Shown one piece after another: positions 34,801-47,039 of a stretch of DNA of 64,000 bases; the stretch's first letter is position 1, and each line of letters begins with the position of its first letter. The notes under the pieces were generated by a model. It saw nothing but the letters and a program-made list of their open reading frames with translations, did no database searches and was not told the origin of the DNA. The stretch is from contig NW_004450286.1 in the NCBI RefSeq assembly GCF_000321225.1, forward strand, positions 3,672,154-3,736,153. The letters run 5' to 3'. This DNA is from Odobenus rosmarus divergens (lineage: Eukaryota > Chordata > Mammalia > Carnivora > Odobenidae). The translations under genes were made by a program, and so were the position numbers.

Positions 34801-34925
34801 CAGTGGTTATCACCTCAGCTGCACAGTAGAATACCTTGGGGAACTTTTATTTTTTGGTTCAGGCCCTCCCCTACACCAGTGAAAACAGAATCTCAGGGTG
34901 TACCGGTAGGCTTGAGAATCACTCC
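34801..34925 (+). mobile_element. hAT-Charlie-type MER element
   Basis: Opens 'cagtggttatcacctcagct' and closes 'cttgagaatcac', which are degenerate inverted ends. The interior 'gcacagtagaataccttggg' and 'gaatctcagggtgtacc' fits a MER3/MER5-like palindromic non-autonomous element; the exact family is not fixed. Confidence 0.65.
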
Positions 34926-34959
34926 CGTAGAGCACTTAATCCCGAGTAATCATGCCAGG

Positions 34960-35075
34960 TATTTCACATGGGGACACTGACTTTCAGACATGTAAGTTGT
35001 CTAAAGTCATAGAGCTAGTAAGTGAAAGAAACAGGATCTGAACCCAGATCTTCTAGCTCTTAAAATTTTTCTTAC
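34960..35075 (-). repeat. MIR SINE fragment
   Basis: 'caggtatttcacatggggac', 'gtctaaagtcatagagctag' and 'aggatctgaacccagatctt' on plus are the MIR complement. Confidence 0.8.
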
Positions 35076-36004
35076 TTCCAAAACATGGTGTTGCCCCTTA
35101 AATATGTGGCACTCGTGTTTTCTCCACCATTTTGTTTTAAACAGTTTCTGGTGATTTCTTTCCTGCCAGTTGACCATGTTGTATATACCTGGAATTAATA
35201 TTTGTGATGGATAGAACAGAAAGAAGGGAGGAAAGAAGGTCTTTTGGATAATCTTCTCTGTTAGGGCTGGAAGTTTCAGGAAAGGACTTTAAGACATAGG
35301 AGATGGTAGGAAATCTTTTATCACTTTGCAATGCTCACTTTTGCTTGTTTAATTCATGGTGAGAACACTGGGGCAAAAGTCAACCTTATTTGAAATAGTA
35401 AATTGGAATTATGTGTTACCTATGACCATAGCTAACATACAGAGGAAATGGGACTCTCATGACTTCCTATCTAATTTTGAGTTGGATGGCTAGCTTGCAG
35501 GGAGTTGTCATGAGCTATGAGAAGGCTGTCTTTTTTTTTCTTTTTGAACAAAGGGATCTTAGGTTTCAGTGAGGGGGAATATACTGCATAGAACTTTTCT
35601 ACCTGTTGGAAAAGGGAGACTTTAGAATATTATTTCTGTTTTCTGTGGTAATTCAATCACCTAGAAAATTGTCCAAGTCAAGGAGATAAATCCATTAGTA
35701 CAGGTATCCCATGCTCAGTGTTCTTAAAACTGTAATGGGGTGGGGTGGGGTGGTAAATATTAAGGGATGGCTTCTTTACACCATGCAACATTCTATTTGT
35801 CCCTGTTAGCATTGTACTCATCACTGAAGGCAAAGCTTGGCGGGGAGGGAGGTCCTAGGTTTCAGCGATGATCTTTTTGTTAAATACTTAGACTATAGCT
35901 TTTTTTCCTGGTCATCCTTATACCCTGAACATGCTTATTTCATTACACTTAAATTATTCTGTGTACATGTAATTGTTTATATGTCTGTCTCCCATGCTAG
36001 TCTG
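35076..36004. other. Unassigned sequence
   Basis: Contains a short (GGGGT)n tract at about 35736-35752. Otherwise nothing recognised. Confidence 0.5.
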
Positions 36005-36115
36005 TGTATTCTTTAAAGGCAAATATTGTCTTCTTTTTCAACTATGTTTACCTAGTGCCTAGCATAGTGCTTGGCACATAATAAATATTTAATACATGTT
36101 GGGTGAATTAAATTG
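36005..36115 (+). mobile_element. LINE-2 3' end
   Basis: 'gtattctttaaaggcaaata', 'cctagtgcctagcatagtgc' and 'ttggcacataataaatattt' match the L2 3' end in the sense direction. Confidence 0.8.
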
Positions 36116-36717
36116 CATTTGTTTGTTGATGATCCTTTTTAGGAAATGGAATTTTGAGCTTGGATTCTGGTTGATATTAAATTATTGTCTCTAGCAGAGT
36201 GTGTCAGAGTGTTTCAGAGAGTGTATTAAAATCCCAGCAGTTATCTTCCCAGGCCACCTCTTTTCCTCTTGTTGGAAAACAGTATTTATCATAGTAAATA
36301 GCTCATTTGGGGTGGTTCATCCAGGCTTTAGTACCAAATTTAACACAACAGGAAGTTACAAATTCCCTTTTGGCCAAAAAGTGTAAAGTTTGACGGCTTC
36401 TGCTAGAAGGGTAACTTTGCATTAATTTACTCCACTTTATTTGTGAAAGGTATAACAATCTATAAACATTTTATAGCTATTCAGAGGTAGTAAACAACAT
36501 TCTGGCCAACCACTTATGCTTTGAATAAGCACCTTTTTATGCCTTGTATATAATTTTTGAAAAATTATAGCCTAGTTTGTGGCTTAAATACTTAGTTATG
36601 TTCTCTTGTTTGTAGATGGTGCTCTATGAAATGATGTTTCATTGGTGTATAACATTTAGAAAATGTGAAACTTTTGCCTTAATGCTTAGTGATAGGAGAG
36701 ATGTTTCTTTTTTATTT
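36116..36717. other. Unassigned sequence
   Basis: A 61-codon frame at 36201-36386 has no domain. Nothing else seen. Confidence 0.5.
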
Positions 36718-37840
36718 TAAAATTTATTTTAATTTATACATAGTAAAATTCACTTTTTTAGTGTACAGTTCTGTGAGTTTTGGCAAATGCATAGAGTCAT
36801 GTAGCCATCACCACAATTAAGATACATAACATTTGTAATATCTCTCCCTCAACATTCCCCTTACGCTATCCCTTTAAAGTCAAATCCTCTTTCATTCTTT
36901 TTTTTAAGCAAAATTTATTCATTAATTTAATCAATAGTTTTTTTGTATTTCTTTTTTTTATTATTTTAATCACCATACATTACATCATTAGTTTTTGATG
37001 TAGTGTTCATTGATTCATTGTTTGCGTATAACACCCAGTGCTCCATACAGTACGTGCCCTCTTTAATACCCATCACCAGGCTAACCCATCTCCCCACCCC
37101 CTTCCCCTCTAGAACCTTCAGTTTGTTTCTGAGAGTCCATAATCTCTCATGGTTCGTCTCCCCCACAAATTACCCCCCCTTCATCAAATCCTCCTTCATT
37201 CTTAATGCCTAACAACCACTTTTCCAGAATGTCATATAAATGAATTGAATCATACACTATTTAGCCTTTTGCCTTTTCCAGAATGTCATATCAATGAATG
37301 GAATCATGCACTATTTAACCTTTTGAGTCTGGCTTCTTTCAGTTAGCATAAAGCATTTGTGATTCATCTATTTGTTGCAGGTATTAATCAATAGTTTGTA
37401 CCTCTTTATTGCTTAGTAGTATTTCATAGTCTGGATGTACCACCAATGGTTTATCCATTCTCCATTTGAAGGACATATAGTTTGTTTATAGCTTTTGGTG
37501 AATATCAATGAAGCTAATATAAACATTTCATATAGGTACTGGGTTTTTGTTTATTATTATTTTTTTTAATGAACAGAGGTTTTTATTTCACTTAGGAGTA
37601 AGTGAAACACCTAGGAGTAAAATGGCTGGATTGTATGCTAAGTATATGTTTACATTTATGAGAAATGGGCAAAACATTTTCCATAGTGGTTGTACCATTT
37701 TACATTCTCACCAGCAACCTATGAGAATTCCAGTTTCTCTGCATCATCCCCAGCACCAGGTATTGTTTGTTTTATTTAAGTCATTCCAATAGGTGTATGT
37801 AGTGGTGTAAAGATGTTTCTTAGTTGTTTTAGGTAACTTC
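36718..37840 (-). mobile_element. Old LINE-1 3' fragment, split by a young L1
   Basis: The complement of an old L1 3' UTR begins on the left ('acatagtaaaattcac', 'tgtacagttctgtgagtttt', 'cagagtcatgtagcc'-like sequence). It resumes at 37203 with a duplicated 'ttccagaatgtcatatcaat' motif (37223 and 37277), 'tttcagttagcataaag' and 'ccatagtggttgtaccattt'. The repeated 50-base segment at 37222-37320 looks like a local tandem duplication. Confidence 0.8.
36900..37182 (-). mobile_element. Young LINE-1 3' end nested in old L1
   Basis: The complement of the carnivore L1 3' UTR runs from 'aatcaccatacattacatca' (36970) through 'gcgtataacacccagtgctc' and 'agtacgtgccctctttaata' to 'ggttcgtctcccccacaaat'. 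A 20-base target duplication with one mismatch lies at 36880-36899 and 37183-37202. On minus the tail shows an A-rich run, then about 45 bases foreign to L1 (36900-36955) holding an AATAAA, then a second A-run. Opposing open frames 36966-37166 and 37003-37212 lie in this UTR. Confidence 0.93.
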
Positions 37841-38229
37841 CTTTGTTGTTGTTGGTGGGGTTTTAATTACATACATGGATGTTTTTTTCTTACTTCCCTT
37901 TTGTTAATCATTAACACAGAGATCTTTGTGTGTGTAATCTTAAAACTTAAGTTTAATTTTGGTATTCCAGGTAACTGCTGTAATCCATTTATGAAGGAAA
38001 ACTCACAATGCTATGAGAAAGCATAAGTATTGGTATAGATTAGGGTTAACTATTTATGACTTCATGCTGAATGAAAGTAACACGGCCCATTCTTAACTAT
38101 ATATGTAAATCAGCTTCTCAGCTTTTTGGTCTCTCCTGCACATCTTTCCCAGTGGTCTAGTCTTTCTACGGTGTTACTGTACTCATGCCATGATTTGTTC
38201 ATAATCCTTCACTGATTCCCTCACAACCC
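37841..38229. other. Unassigned sequence
   Basis: Nothing recognised. Confidence 0.5.
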
Positions 38230-38400
38230 TGGTATAGTCTAGTGCTTAAGGGCAAGGATTCTAGCTTCAGCTGGACATGGTTTTATTCTCAGATCTGCCA
38301 CATACCAGGTGAATGACTTTGACAAATTAATTTTTCTAAACCTCAGTTTCTCGTTTTTAAAACAGCTAATGGTAGGACCTGCATAAAATGTTTTGCACCA
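38230..38400 (+). repeat. MIR SINE
   Basis: 'tagtctagtgcttaagggca', 'cagatctgccacataccagg', 'tgaatgactttgacaaatta' and 'cctcagtttctcgtttttaa' follow MIR in sense. Confidence 0.85.
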
Positions 38401-40138
38401 AGTGGTCGGGGCTTTACCCATGTCAGTAATTAGTAACTAAATATCATCTGCAACAGGATTCATCAGACAGGCCAGCCTTGTCTGCCATAGTCATCACAGC
38501 AAATCTTCTAACATAAGTAAGCCAATCTCTTGAGCGCTTTGATACCTTTGCTTAATTCTTGTTTGCAGGGGTTCCTGTTTAAGGTGTGATTAAACCATGT
38601 CTGAGCATGGGTGATGAACATGCAGGTAGGTTATAAGGAGTTGCTCAGCTCTAGGCTATGGCCAGAGGGGAGCAGTTAGCAAAACTTTCTGGGAGATAGC
38701 CTGGGACAGCCAACAGAGCATGCTGCTTGTCTTTTATATTTGGCATTCCTGGCCTGGACACAGACTGAAGGAGCTATTTTCATGAGTGTGGTATTGGTGC
38801 TTATGAAACAAGTTGCCAGAGAGTGGGGAAAAGAAGACTCCATGACACTCTTACTTGTCTGTGTGACTTTGACTCTGGAGGACTCCAAAGTTCAATGTCA
38901 CTGTTGAACCCCTCAGGGAGAGGCAACTCTTGGAATGTTACCCTGAGGGCACCAGCAGCAGGGATAGTGATGTAGCTTTATTCTGTCCTGAAGAAGGGTT
39001 CCCAAATGGAACTCAGGAGTGGATGATATTGATACTCTTTGCAGATTTATAGATATTCTTTTAAGGAAGGAGGCCTGGTATTAGGTTGTTGGGGCTAAGA
39101 AATTCAGGTTATTTCCATGAATGAGCTCTTATCTATGTCCATAATATTAGCGAGGCCTAGAAAAACTCAATTAGACCTAAAAGTTTTTCCATATAATCTA
39201 CCTGTTCAGGTACTGCCCTTTAAGGAGGCCTGAGCTTTACCTCTTTCAAATGAGTTCCAGTCTTTTATTTGTTTTTATTTCTGCTTCAAAAATATATGTA
39301 TGTCCTAACTCAAAAAATAGGTTGTAAAGCCCATGAGAACTTATACTCATTTGTCTTACCATCCTGCTTGCTCTGTGTACCCTTCTCCTGACTTTCATAT
39401 TGAATATGTAGTAGGAGTAGAAGAAATGTTATTTGAAGTTCTACTGTAACATTTGGGGTCCGAGTTTCTGAAAATTCTCTATTTGCAATAAGATGCTAAA
39501 AAAACTTGATGATTATTTTTTAAAAATGCTAGAGCCTATGCACCATTTAATTTCTGTTGAACCAAAAAGGGGCATCACGTGATAATATGTGATAAAAGAA
39601 AAACTAGATGTTTTTCTCCCTTTTCGAAAAGTATTATACTCATTATAGTATTTCATTCTATTTATAAAGCTATTTATTTAAACCACAGCCTATGTAAAAT
39701 TGCTTAACAACTTGTTACATTTATTCCAGTTGAAGTTCTGGAGAAACACAGCAACAAGTGAATTGGACTCTTGGTGCCGCAGTGAAAAGGAAGACTGCTG
39801 AACTGACCCCCTGCCGTAGATCGTGCCTCTTAGAGGCTAAGCTACAACTGGGGTGTGGTCCTGTAAAAACATGGCTAAACAGTAAATCAGGGGACAGTTC
39901 TTGCCTGAATTCATCTTAACAAAAACCATTATTAAATCGCTTTTTGAACCTGGCATGCTGGTATGCTGGGCATTTTTAAGTGAATCTCAGCCCGGACACT
40001 GCTTGGGCAGTTTTACACACTCATAGGAAGTCTGTGGAGATACCAGAGACCTTCAGGGAAGGCCAGAAATTTGACGACATTTTAACCTTGTTTTTCTTTT
40101 CTTTGATTTTCATCCTGGAATATTCTGATAATATTTTT
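38401..40138. other. Unassigned stretch with two GC-richer blocks
   Basis: Blocks at about 38560-39060 and 39720-40080 are richer in GC than the rest and match no repeat I know. The 70-codon minus frame at 38676-38888 has no clear domain or splice context. They may be unrecognised old repeats or conserved non-coding sequence. Confidence 0.45.
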
Positions 40139-40152
40139 TAAACATAGTTTTA

Positions 40153-40352
40153 TTTTTTACTTTTTTAAAGATTTTATTTATTTATTGGAGACAGAGAGCT
40201 AGAGTACAAGCAGGGAGGTGGAGCAGAGGGAGAGGGAGAAGCAGACTCCCTGCTGAGCGGGAACCAGATGTGGGGCTGGAGCCCAGGACTCTGAGATCAT
40301 GACCTGAGCTGAAGGCAGACGCTTAACTGACTGAGCCACACAGGCACCCCTG
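40153..40352 (-). mobile_element. CAN-SINE, first of a tandem pair
   Basis: Tail complement at 40167-40185, head complement 'gagccacacaggcacccct' to 40351. The left flank TAAACATAGTTTTA is at 40139-40152; the right flank 'gtaaacatgtttt' is at 40352-40364. Confidence 0.95.
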
Positions 40353-40360
40353 TAAACATG

Positions 40361-40553
40361 TTTTTTTTTTTTTAAGATTTTATTTATTTGACAGAGAGAC
40401 AGCCAGAGAGGGAACACAAGCACGGGGAGTGGGAGAGGGAGAAGCAGGCTTCCCACAGAGCAGGAAGCCCGATGCAGGGCTCAATCCCAGGACCCTGGGA
40501 TCATGACCTGAGCCTAAGGCAGACGCTTAATGACTGAGCCACCTAGGCTCCCC
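40361..40553 (-). mobile_element. CAN-SINE, second of a tandem pair
   Basis: T-run and tail complement at 40361-40390, head complement 'gagccacctaggctcccc' to 40553. The right flank TAAACATAGTTTTA (40554-40567) is identical to the flank left of the first SINE, so the two insertions share one target. Internal differences from the first copy show two separate integrations rather than a duplication. Confidence 0.95.
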
Positions 40554-40567
40554 TAAACATAGTTTTA

Positions 40568-41839
40568 AATGAAATTTGACTTCTTAAAAATTAAGTAATC
40601 AAATCCACAAATCCTCTACCTCTTGTTAGGTATTAGATTCTGTCTGTATAAAGCCATGTGGATAAATTTGCAGTTTACACAGACATTCTCATCTTAGCAA
40701 ATATTTCTAGTGGTCTTTTATAGTTCTTAAACTTGAAATGATTATAGTTGGATATTAGAAATATGACTACAAGTGAGGTAATTAATACATTAATGAAAAA
40801 TATTTATTAAATGTTTATACATTTAGAGATAAAGAAGAAACACTGAAATCACACCTCTATTCACATGTCTATTTCAAGACAAATAACACATTTCTTAGAC
40901 TGAGGTGAGAAAATTATTTTTTTGTCATATGTTGGTGTAGGGAATAAGCATCATATTCAAACTGAATAGTTTTTATTATAATTTTCTAAATCATTCAAAA
41001 CAGAGCATCTTCATCACAAAGTGATGGCTAGAACAATAGTAATTGCTTAGAGATTTTTTACATCTCATCTTTTTTCATTCTAAAGGAGCTCAGTTTTAAT
41101 AACAGCTATTTCAATGTAAGAGTATTTTTTCAGGGACTTTGTAAATTAGGAATGTAGTCATTGGCTAAAACATAAGTTAGCAAATAATATTTTATTCTCT
41201 TTTTATTTTATGTTTTTTTCATTCTGAGTAGTAAAAAAGTATTGTAGGTATAACTCATTTGACATGGAACTCAGATATTTTATGGAATACTGGAGTTGAG
41301 TAAGCATTAACATTTCTGTTAATGTTGTTACTCTAAAAACTAAACAACGTATCCTTTGATTTGAGTTTGCCTATAATACTTAGTACATATAATTTATATT
41401 CTAATTGTGCCTTGTAAGAATCTTGCCTTTATTCAGTTGCATCAAGATCTGGGAATTGGGATACTTCCTTACTGAATTGCTGTGTGATTTTTGGATAAGT
41501 CACTATCTTTGCCCAAACTTTCCCATTTACAAAGTTGCTGTGATTACACATGCTTTACTAATACACAGTCAGGCTAGGATTTATATCTACCTGGGACAAA
41601 AAATAAGACAATAAAAAGTGTAATCTTACTAAGGGCAAAATTTTGCTTTCTTTGCCCGGGGCTAGAATTTAATCTGAAGAATGAGTAATTACATGGAGCT
41701 AACCATGGCTACTCACAGGTGAAAACCAGTAACTGGTCTAGAGGTATTCCAAGGAATTTATGCAACACAACTGACAGTTTTCCACTTTACATGATTTTCT
41801 TTTATTTTTGTGTGAGCTCGAAGAGAAATAGAACTCAAC
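40568..41839. other. Unassigned AT-rich sequence
   Basis: No repeat or gene found. The 69-codon frame at 41405-41614 has no support. Confidence 0.5.
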
Positions 41840-41970
41840 CTCCCTAAGTTTTTATAATGAAGCAACAGAGTTCTAGGTGGATAATGGATTAACTAAGACC
41901 ACAGTGGTAGGCAGTGGCAGAGATAGGACTAACCTACAAGTCATCTGACTCTTAATCTAGTGCTCTAATT
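41840..41970 (-). repeat. MIR SINE fragment
   Basis: 'taactaagaccacagtggta', 'ggcagtggcagagataggac' and 'ctgactcttaatctagtgct' on plus match the MIR complement. Confidence 0.7.
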
Positions 41971-42809
41971 ATTAGTTGAGGCACAGGTTGCTTGTTACCT
42001 ATAAGTAAATGTTTCCAGGGGTAATCAAAGAATTGCTGAAATTAAAGAGACTTTCGTTTTTGTGCTTTTTGGTGACCACAGAAAGATTGGCTGAAGTGTC
42101 TTTCCCTTTAGTCATCTTCAGAGTAGGATGATGTTGTTAGTTATTGTAGGCAAGTTACTGTAGTTTGCCTGTACACAGTTGCCTCATAAGACACTTACTG
42201 GAAAAAAAAAAGACACTTTTTGGAAGAAAATTGTTTAGACTTTTCTGTTATTTGCATGCCTATTACCAGGTTCTGAGTTTCATTTATTATTCCTGATCAG
42301 TGATTGCCATTAGCTATGTATTTTTTTATCTCTTATTTGGTGCATTTCTTTTCCTGTGCTTAATTGGCATTTATATTAAAGAGAGAAGAATTGCTATTAC
42401 TCCTAAAGATAAGAAAATGAATTAATAAATTTAAAGTCTATATATCTAAGCATTATTGAGGGAATGGTATCATGTAGGTAATTAACTTTAAATGTAAGAG
42501 TTACTTGATAGACAATCTATACTACCAACCATTTTATGTAAAAGATCTTATTATATTTTTATCATATGAAATTCTTTATAACTAAAAGAAACCCTAGTGA
42601 TTTCTTAGGTCAAATAAGGAAAATATATTGCGTGCATATAGCTACTTTTCTATTTGTGCTTATGGAAGACTTAGCAAATCATCCATGATACTCTTTACTT
42701 TTGTCTAAAATAAGCCTCAGAATCATTCTTAACACAGTGCTTCAGCCAGTCATTATCAATTGATTGGAATTGATGTGAGGGAAGAAACTAAGTAGTACCA
42801 TTTATAATC
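41971..42809. other. Unassigned sequence
   Basis: Nothing recognised. Confidence 0.5.
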
Positions 42810-42940
42810 TAGTTTGATCTCTCATTTTCCACATGAAACAACTGAGGCCCAAAGAAGCAAAAGGTCTTAAAGGGCGCTGGTGTAGCTAGAATTGGAGGTG
42901 ATGTTCTCATATTTTTGCTTCAGTGTTCTCTAACTCCATC
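42810..42940 (-). repeat. MIR SINE fragment
   Basis: 'tctcattttccacatgaaac', 'aactgaggcccaaagaagca' and 'ggtgtagctagaattggag' on plus are the MIR complement. Confidence 0.7.
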
Positions 42941-44029
42941 ATCCTACTCTGTCACCAAACAAAATACCATGGCTATAAAATTTCCACACCCTTTTAGAGT
43001 CATCCTTACTCAATTTTTTAATCTTCACATTTTTGAGTTATTGCTATTATTATCTGACCCATCTACAGTATCTGAAAATGGGGAAGAAACAAAGTATAGT
43101 CCCCTGCAGAGCATTCAAAACCCATCCAGCATAAAACCAGCCCACAGAATATATAAGCTGTCAGTGATAAATAGCATGCATATCAAACTGCAATTACCAT
43201 AAAAATACAGCAAGAAATCTTAACATCCCAATGTAACTGTAAATCTAACGATGCGACAAGAGAATTTGTTGGAGAAAAAAAGCTGTGTTGGGCCATTGTT
43301 ACTTTTGATCCCAGCTTATTATCTGAGTCAACTGGGAGGTTTTCAGCAGCATAAGCCTTTGAAATCTTAGTTCTATTTGGTCATCAGTGGCTCATGACTG
43401 TTGGAACTTACAGAGAGAAGGAAGAACTGATGTGCATAAGTAGTTATTTCCTTTCTTTAATTTCACTAGTACTTGAAGAACAAAGGAAATGAACAGAATA
43501 GGAACCTTGTCTATTGAAAGCAGTTATTATACTTTTCATTGCAGTACCACTTTGGTAAACTTAAGTATGTTTAGGCTCTTCTTCCTGATTTCTGCCTTTT
43601 ACACCTAACCCTCTTCCTTCCCCTCCACATTTCTGTTGATTTATATATCAACTCTGTGTATCATACAGTTCCTTCAGGGAAGCCAATATGTAGGGATCAA
43701 GGATGCAGAAGTTTTCTTGTGCTATAGCTTAGAGCTAAATAAAGTTAGGAAAAAACTTCTGGGGGTGTGAGTATAATTCTTATTGAGTGTTTGGAAGCTA
43801 TTGAAATAGCATTCCAGAGTTAAGACTATTAGAAACTTCTCATTGAGAGTGGGCAATCTGCTCCAGCTCATGGAACATGAAATGAGGTGAAATATATACT
43901 TTTTTAAAAATTTGTGAAGAAAAAGAAATAGATCCAGGTTAAGAAGATAAACTGAACTTGAGTAGTTTTCAGGGAAGCTTAAAATGGTTCCATCTGAATT
44001 TATTCTGCATCAACAGGACCGGAAAGTTT
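42941..44029. other. Unassigned sequence
   Basis: The 95-codon frame at 42915-43202 shows no domain and has no flanking splice or promoter signal that I can identify. Confidence 0.45.
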
Positions 44030-44140
44030 TTTAGGTCAGCATTTCTCAAAAATGGGTTCTGTTTCCATGGACCATCTACATTAGAGACACCTTGGATGCT
44101 TGTTAAAAATGTGGATCAACAGTTTCTATGTATAAATAGG
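44030..44140 (+). mobile_element. Possible hAT-type MER fragment
   Basis: 'gtcagcatttctcaaaaatg', 'cattagagacaccttggatg' and 'cttgttaaaaatgtggatca' resemble the left half of a MER5/MER58-like element. Confidence 0.5.
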
Positions 44141-46059
44141 ACATCTTAGATAAATATATTCCTATAGTTCACAGAAAATAATTTTGTGCTTTTCTTCTCA
44201 AGCACTGGAGCTCTGTTATAAAGAACATGATTTCTCAGTTTGCCTTCATTCAGTGAGTTCTTGGGTTTGCCATTTAAATTTCCAAACTCAGCTCCATTAA
44301 GGCTCAGTTTTTATTTTTCAACAATTTTATCCTCGGGGAAAAAAAAGGTAGAATTGTAATGCCCCTTTGGTTTTATTTTAGAGAGTATCAAAACTACGAA
44401 CTACAAAATCATTTTACTTTGGGACAAAGATTTTCTGGGAAATTTAATCCTTTATTATTCAAGACAATCCAACCAGAATACTTTGGGCCAATTTTAAATA
44501 TTTTATCTACATCTCATTACACTAATATGCACTTTTCTTCTTTCTTTTTCCCTAGACTGAATCACACAGATTTTTATAAGTAACTAGGTTTTTCATTTTT
44601 TCTGAATTGCTCTGTATCTTGGCACCTTATTCATTCAGTGATGGCATAGTCATGTTTGTGGAATCCCAGTTGCTTTTGCCTCAGATTCAGGAATAAAGAT
44701 GAACTTCGCTGGAAAGAAACCATGCTTGAAACTTTCCCTAGGGATCCTCTTCACTGCATGAAACTCATTTTTAGTGATAAATTCTTGAAGTTCTCAACTT
44801 CTTGAAAAATATTATCCTTCCTATTCTATAGCATGTGAAAGAAGTTGGCTTTGGTGAAGTTATGTTTGGCCAGAAAAGATGCCATATCTGATATCAAGGA
44901 TGTTACCAGATACATATATTCATCTTCCTCTGATACCAAGAAAGGAAAGGTGTTCATATGGTCATATCATTTGAGTAATTGAGTGATAGAACTGTCTTCT
45001 GGGTCACGCTGTTTTAATTTTGAATTAGCCCATTATGTTCTACTTTTCTTTTTCTCCAGTTGGACAAGAATCCTATGTTGGTTATTACGATACCATAACT
45101 AGACAGCCTTTGAGAAGTAAAATAAAATTAACATGCTTCCAAATAAGTCTTAAATGAACTGGTCTTTGTGATATTTCCTGGTGGCATATGCCTGGGACTT
45201 CCCACCACACACAAGTGATGTTGGGAAATGGAAGCACAGCAGTTTATTCATTTCTCCTCATCCTGTATTTCACAAGCTTGGACTGTGGCAGTTGAAGTAA
45301 GATAATCATTCTGTGCCAGAAGAAAGATAAAAGAAGAAAAACAGTTTGCCAACAGGAGCCTAGAACATTAGAAACCTGGTAAGTATGGAAAAAAGCTGAT
45401 ATCCCAGCAACATTACTCCAACATAGTAATCTGGTAACTTTTCCACACCTGATTTATTTAAAAAATAAAAAACCAATTTTGTCAGTAAAAGGCTAAAAGT
45501 AATTTTGAATATATGTTGGAAAAAATAAGCCAGATAAATTCTCCCCTCACATTTTTATTGCCTGATTTGTGCTTCAAGGTATTATCACAGTTTTTTCAGG
45601 TGAAGAGGTTTTAGCAAGGATGAATTCTACCATTTTGTCAACAGAATTAGTGGAAAAGGATACTGCATTCTGATCTTAATTCTGGTGCTGAAAGACTTTC
45701 ACAAACACACTTGTCTTAATTGCTTTTTCTATTTATCTGTATTCTGTTTCTCTCTGGCAGGGTGAAATAGCGGTGTATCCGAGGCATCGTATGAGGAAGG
45801 TTTTGAAAGTGATCTGTGTATTTAAAGAGTTTGCTAATGTGATAATGAATGAGGAGCAGTTTTTGGATAAAATAGAACTTTATACAAGTCAATTTCTCTT
45901 TATTTTATGAATGGGATTAGGGTGGCGGCAGGACTTCTGTGAAATCTACAGATTTGGGAGGCCTCTTTTCTTCAGCCTGCCTTCCATGACACTGAGTAGG
46001 AATATATTTCACCTGCAGTTAGGTTACTCCCATTTCTTCTTGACTGAGTTGATGTATAA
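44141..46059. other. Unassigned sequence
   Basis: No feature identified over almost 2 kb. The 74-codon frame at 44359-44583 has no support. Confidence 0.5.
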
Positions 46060-46260
46060 TGATAGTAATATTTGTTGAGCTTATCATTCAGTGTGACATG
46101 CACTGTGCCAAGAGCTTTATATGTTTGAACCAATTAATCCTCACAATAGCTCCAAGGAGTAAATATTACTAGTCTCTCAATTTCATAGATGTGGACACAT
46201 TGGAAACTGGATTCAAATCTCAGCTGTTTAACTACAGAGCCCATGCATTTAACAGCTGCT
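46060..46260 (-). repeat. MIR SINE
   Basis: 'gcactgtgccaagagcttta', 'accaattaatcctcacaata', 'ggattcaaatctcagctgtt' and 'acagagcccatgcatttaac' on plus make up a nearly complete MIR complement. Confidence 0.88.
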
Positions 46261-46369
46261 CCATGGTCTCTTCTATTGCATGGTGGGGAAAACTAGTTAT
46301 TGAATATTCAGAAATGTGAATTTTGAGAAGGAAAAAGGAAAGCAAGTGGCAGTGCAATGATTGCCCCCC

Positions 46370-46780
46370 AATATGAATTTTATCTTCCAGTAACAGAATC
46401 CTTTTGTATTTATGACCAACATCAATAAGCACTTTATTCCCCACCTCCCCTTACAACTATAAATAGGCTTTGAGATGTGATTAAGGTTAATGAGATGTAA
46501 ATGAAACTTTTATTGGGCAGCTTCTGCAAACTTTCCTAAAAGTTAGCCTGTGTATACCTTTGCCTTTATCCTGCTGCTTGGAATGTGGATATCATGGTTG
46601 AAACTCTAGCAGCCATACCAGACTATGAGGAGAAGGCAGTGGAGTGAGAAGCTACAAGGGTTCCTGGGTACCAGCACATCAGCCCTGGACCACTTTATCT
46701 TCAGGCTTTTATGTGAGAGCAAAGTAAACTTTTGTCTCACTTAAAGCATTGTAATTTTGGATGTTTTTAATTTACAGGTA
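46370..46780 (+). mobile_element. Possible MLT/MER-type LTR relic
   Basis: The sequence 'tggaatgtggatatcatggt', 'actctagcagccataccaga', 'agccctggaccactttatct' and 'tcaggcttttatgtgagagc', with 'agtaaacttt', resembles the 3' half of an old mammalian LTR. The family is not certain and no boundaries were seen. Confidence 0.45.
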
Positions 46781-46796
46781 ACTAATTCCTTATTTC

Positions 46797-46996
46797 TTTT
46801 TTTTTTAAAGATTTTATTTATTCATTTGAGACACAGAGATACAGAGAGAGAGAAAAGCATGAGCAGGGAGAGAGGCAGAGGGAGAAGCAGGCTCCCCCCT
46901 GAGCCAGGAGCCCGATGCGAGGCTCGATCCCATGACCCCGGGATCATGACCTGAGCCGAAGGCAGATGCTTAACCATCTGAGCCACCCAGGTGCCC
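46797..46996 (-). mobile_element. CAN-SINE
   Basis: Tail complement at 46807-46830, head complement 'gagccacccaggtgccc' to 46996. Perfect target duplication CTAATTCCTTATTTC at 46782-46796 and 46997-47011. The frame 46757-46954 lies across it and is not a gene. Confidence 0.97.
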
Positions 46997-47039
46997 CTAA
47001 TTCCTTATTTCATGCCTACTTGACACTGAGGATTATAAG

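Noticed and set aside
42915..43202. 95-codon open frame as a small gene
   Set aside because: No domain, no supporting signals, and it begins in a MIR remnant; such lengths are expected by chance in 64 kb.
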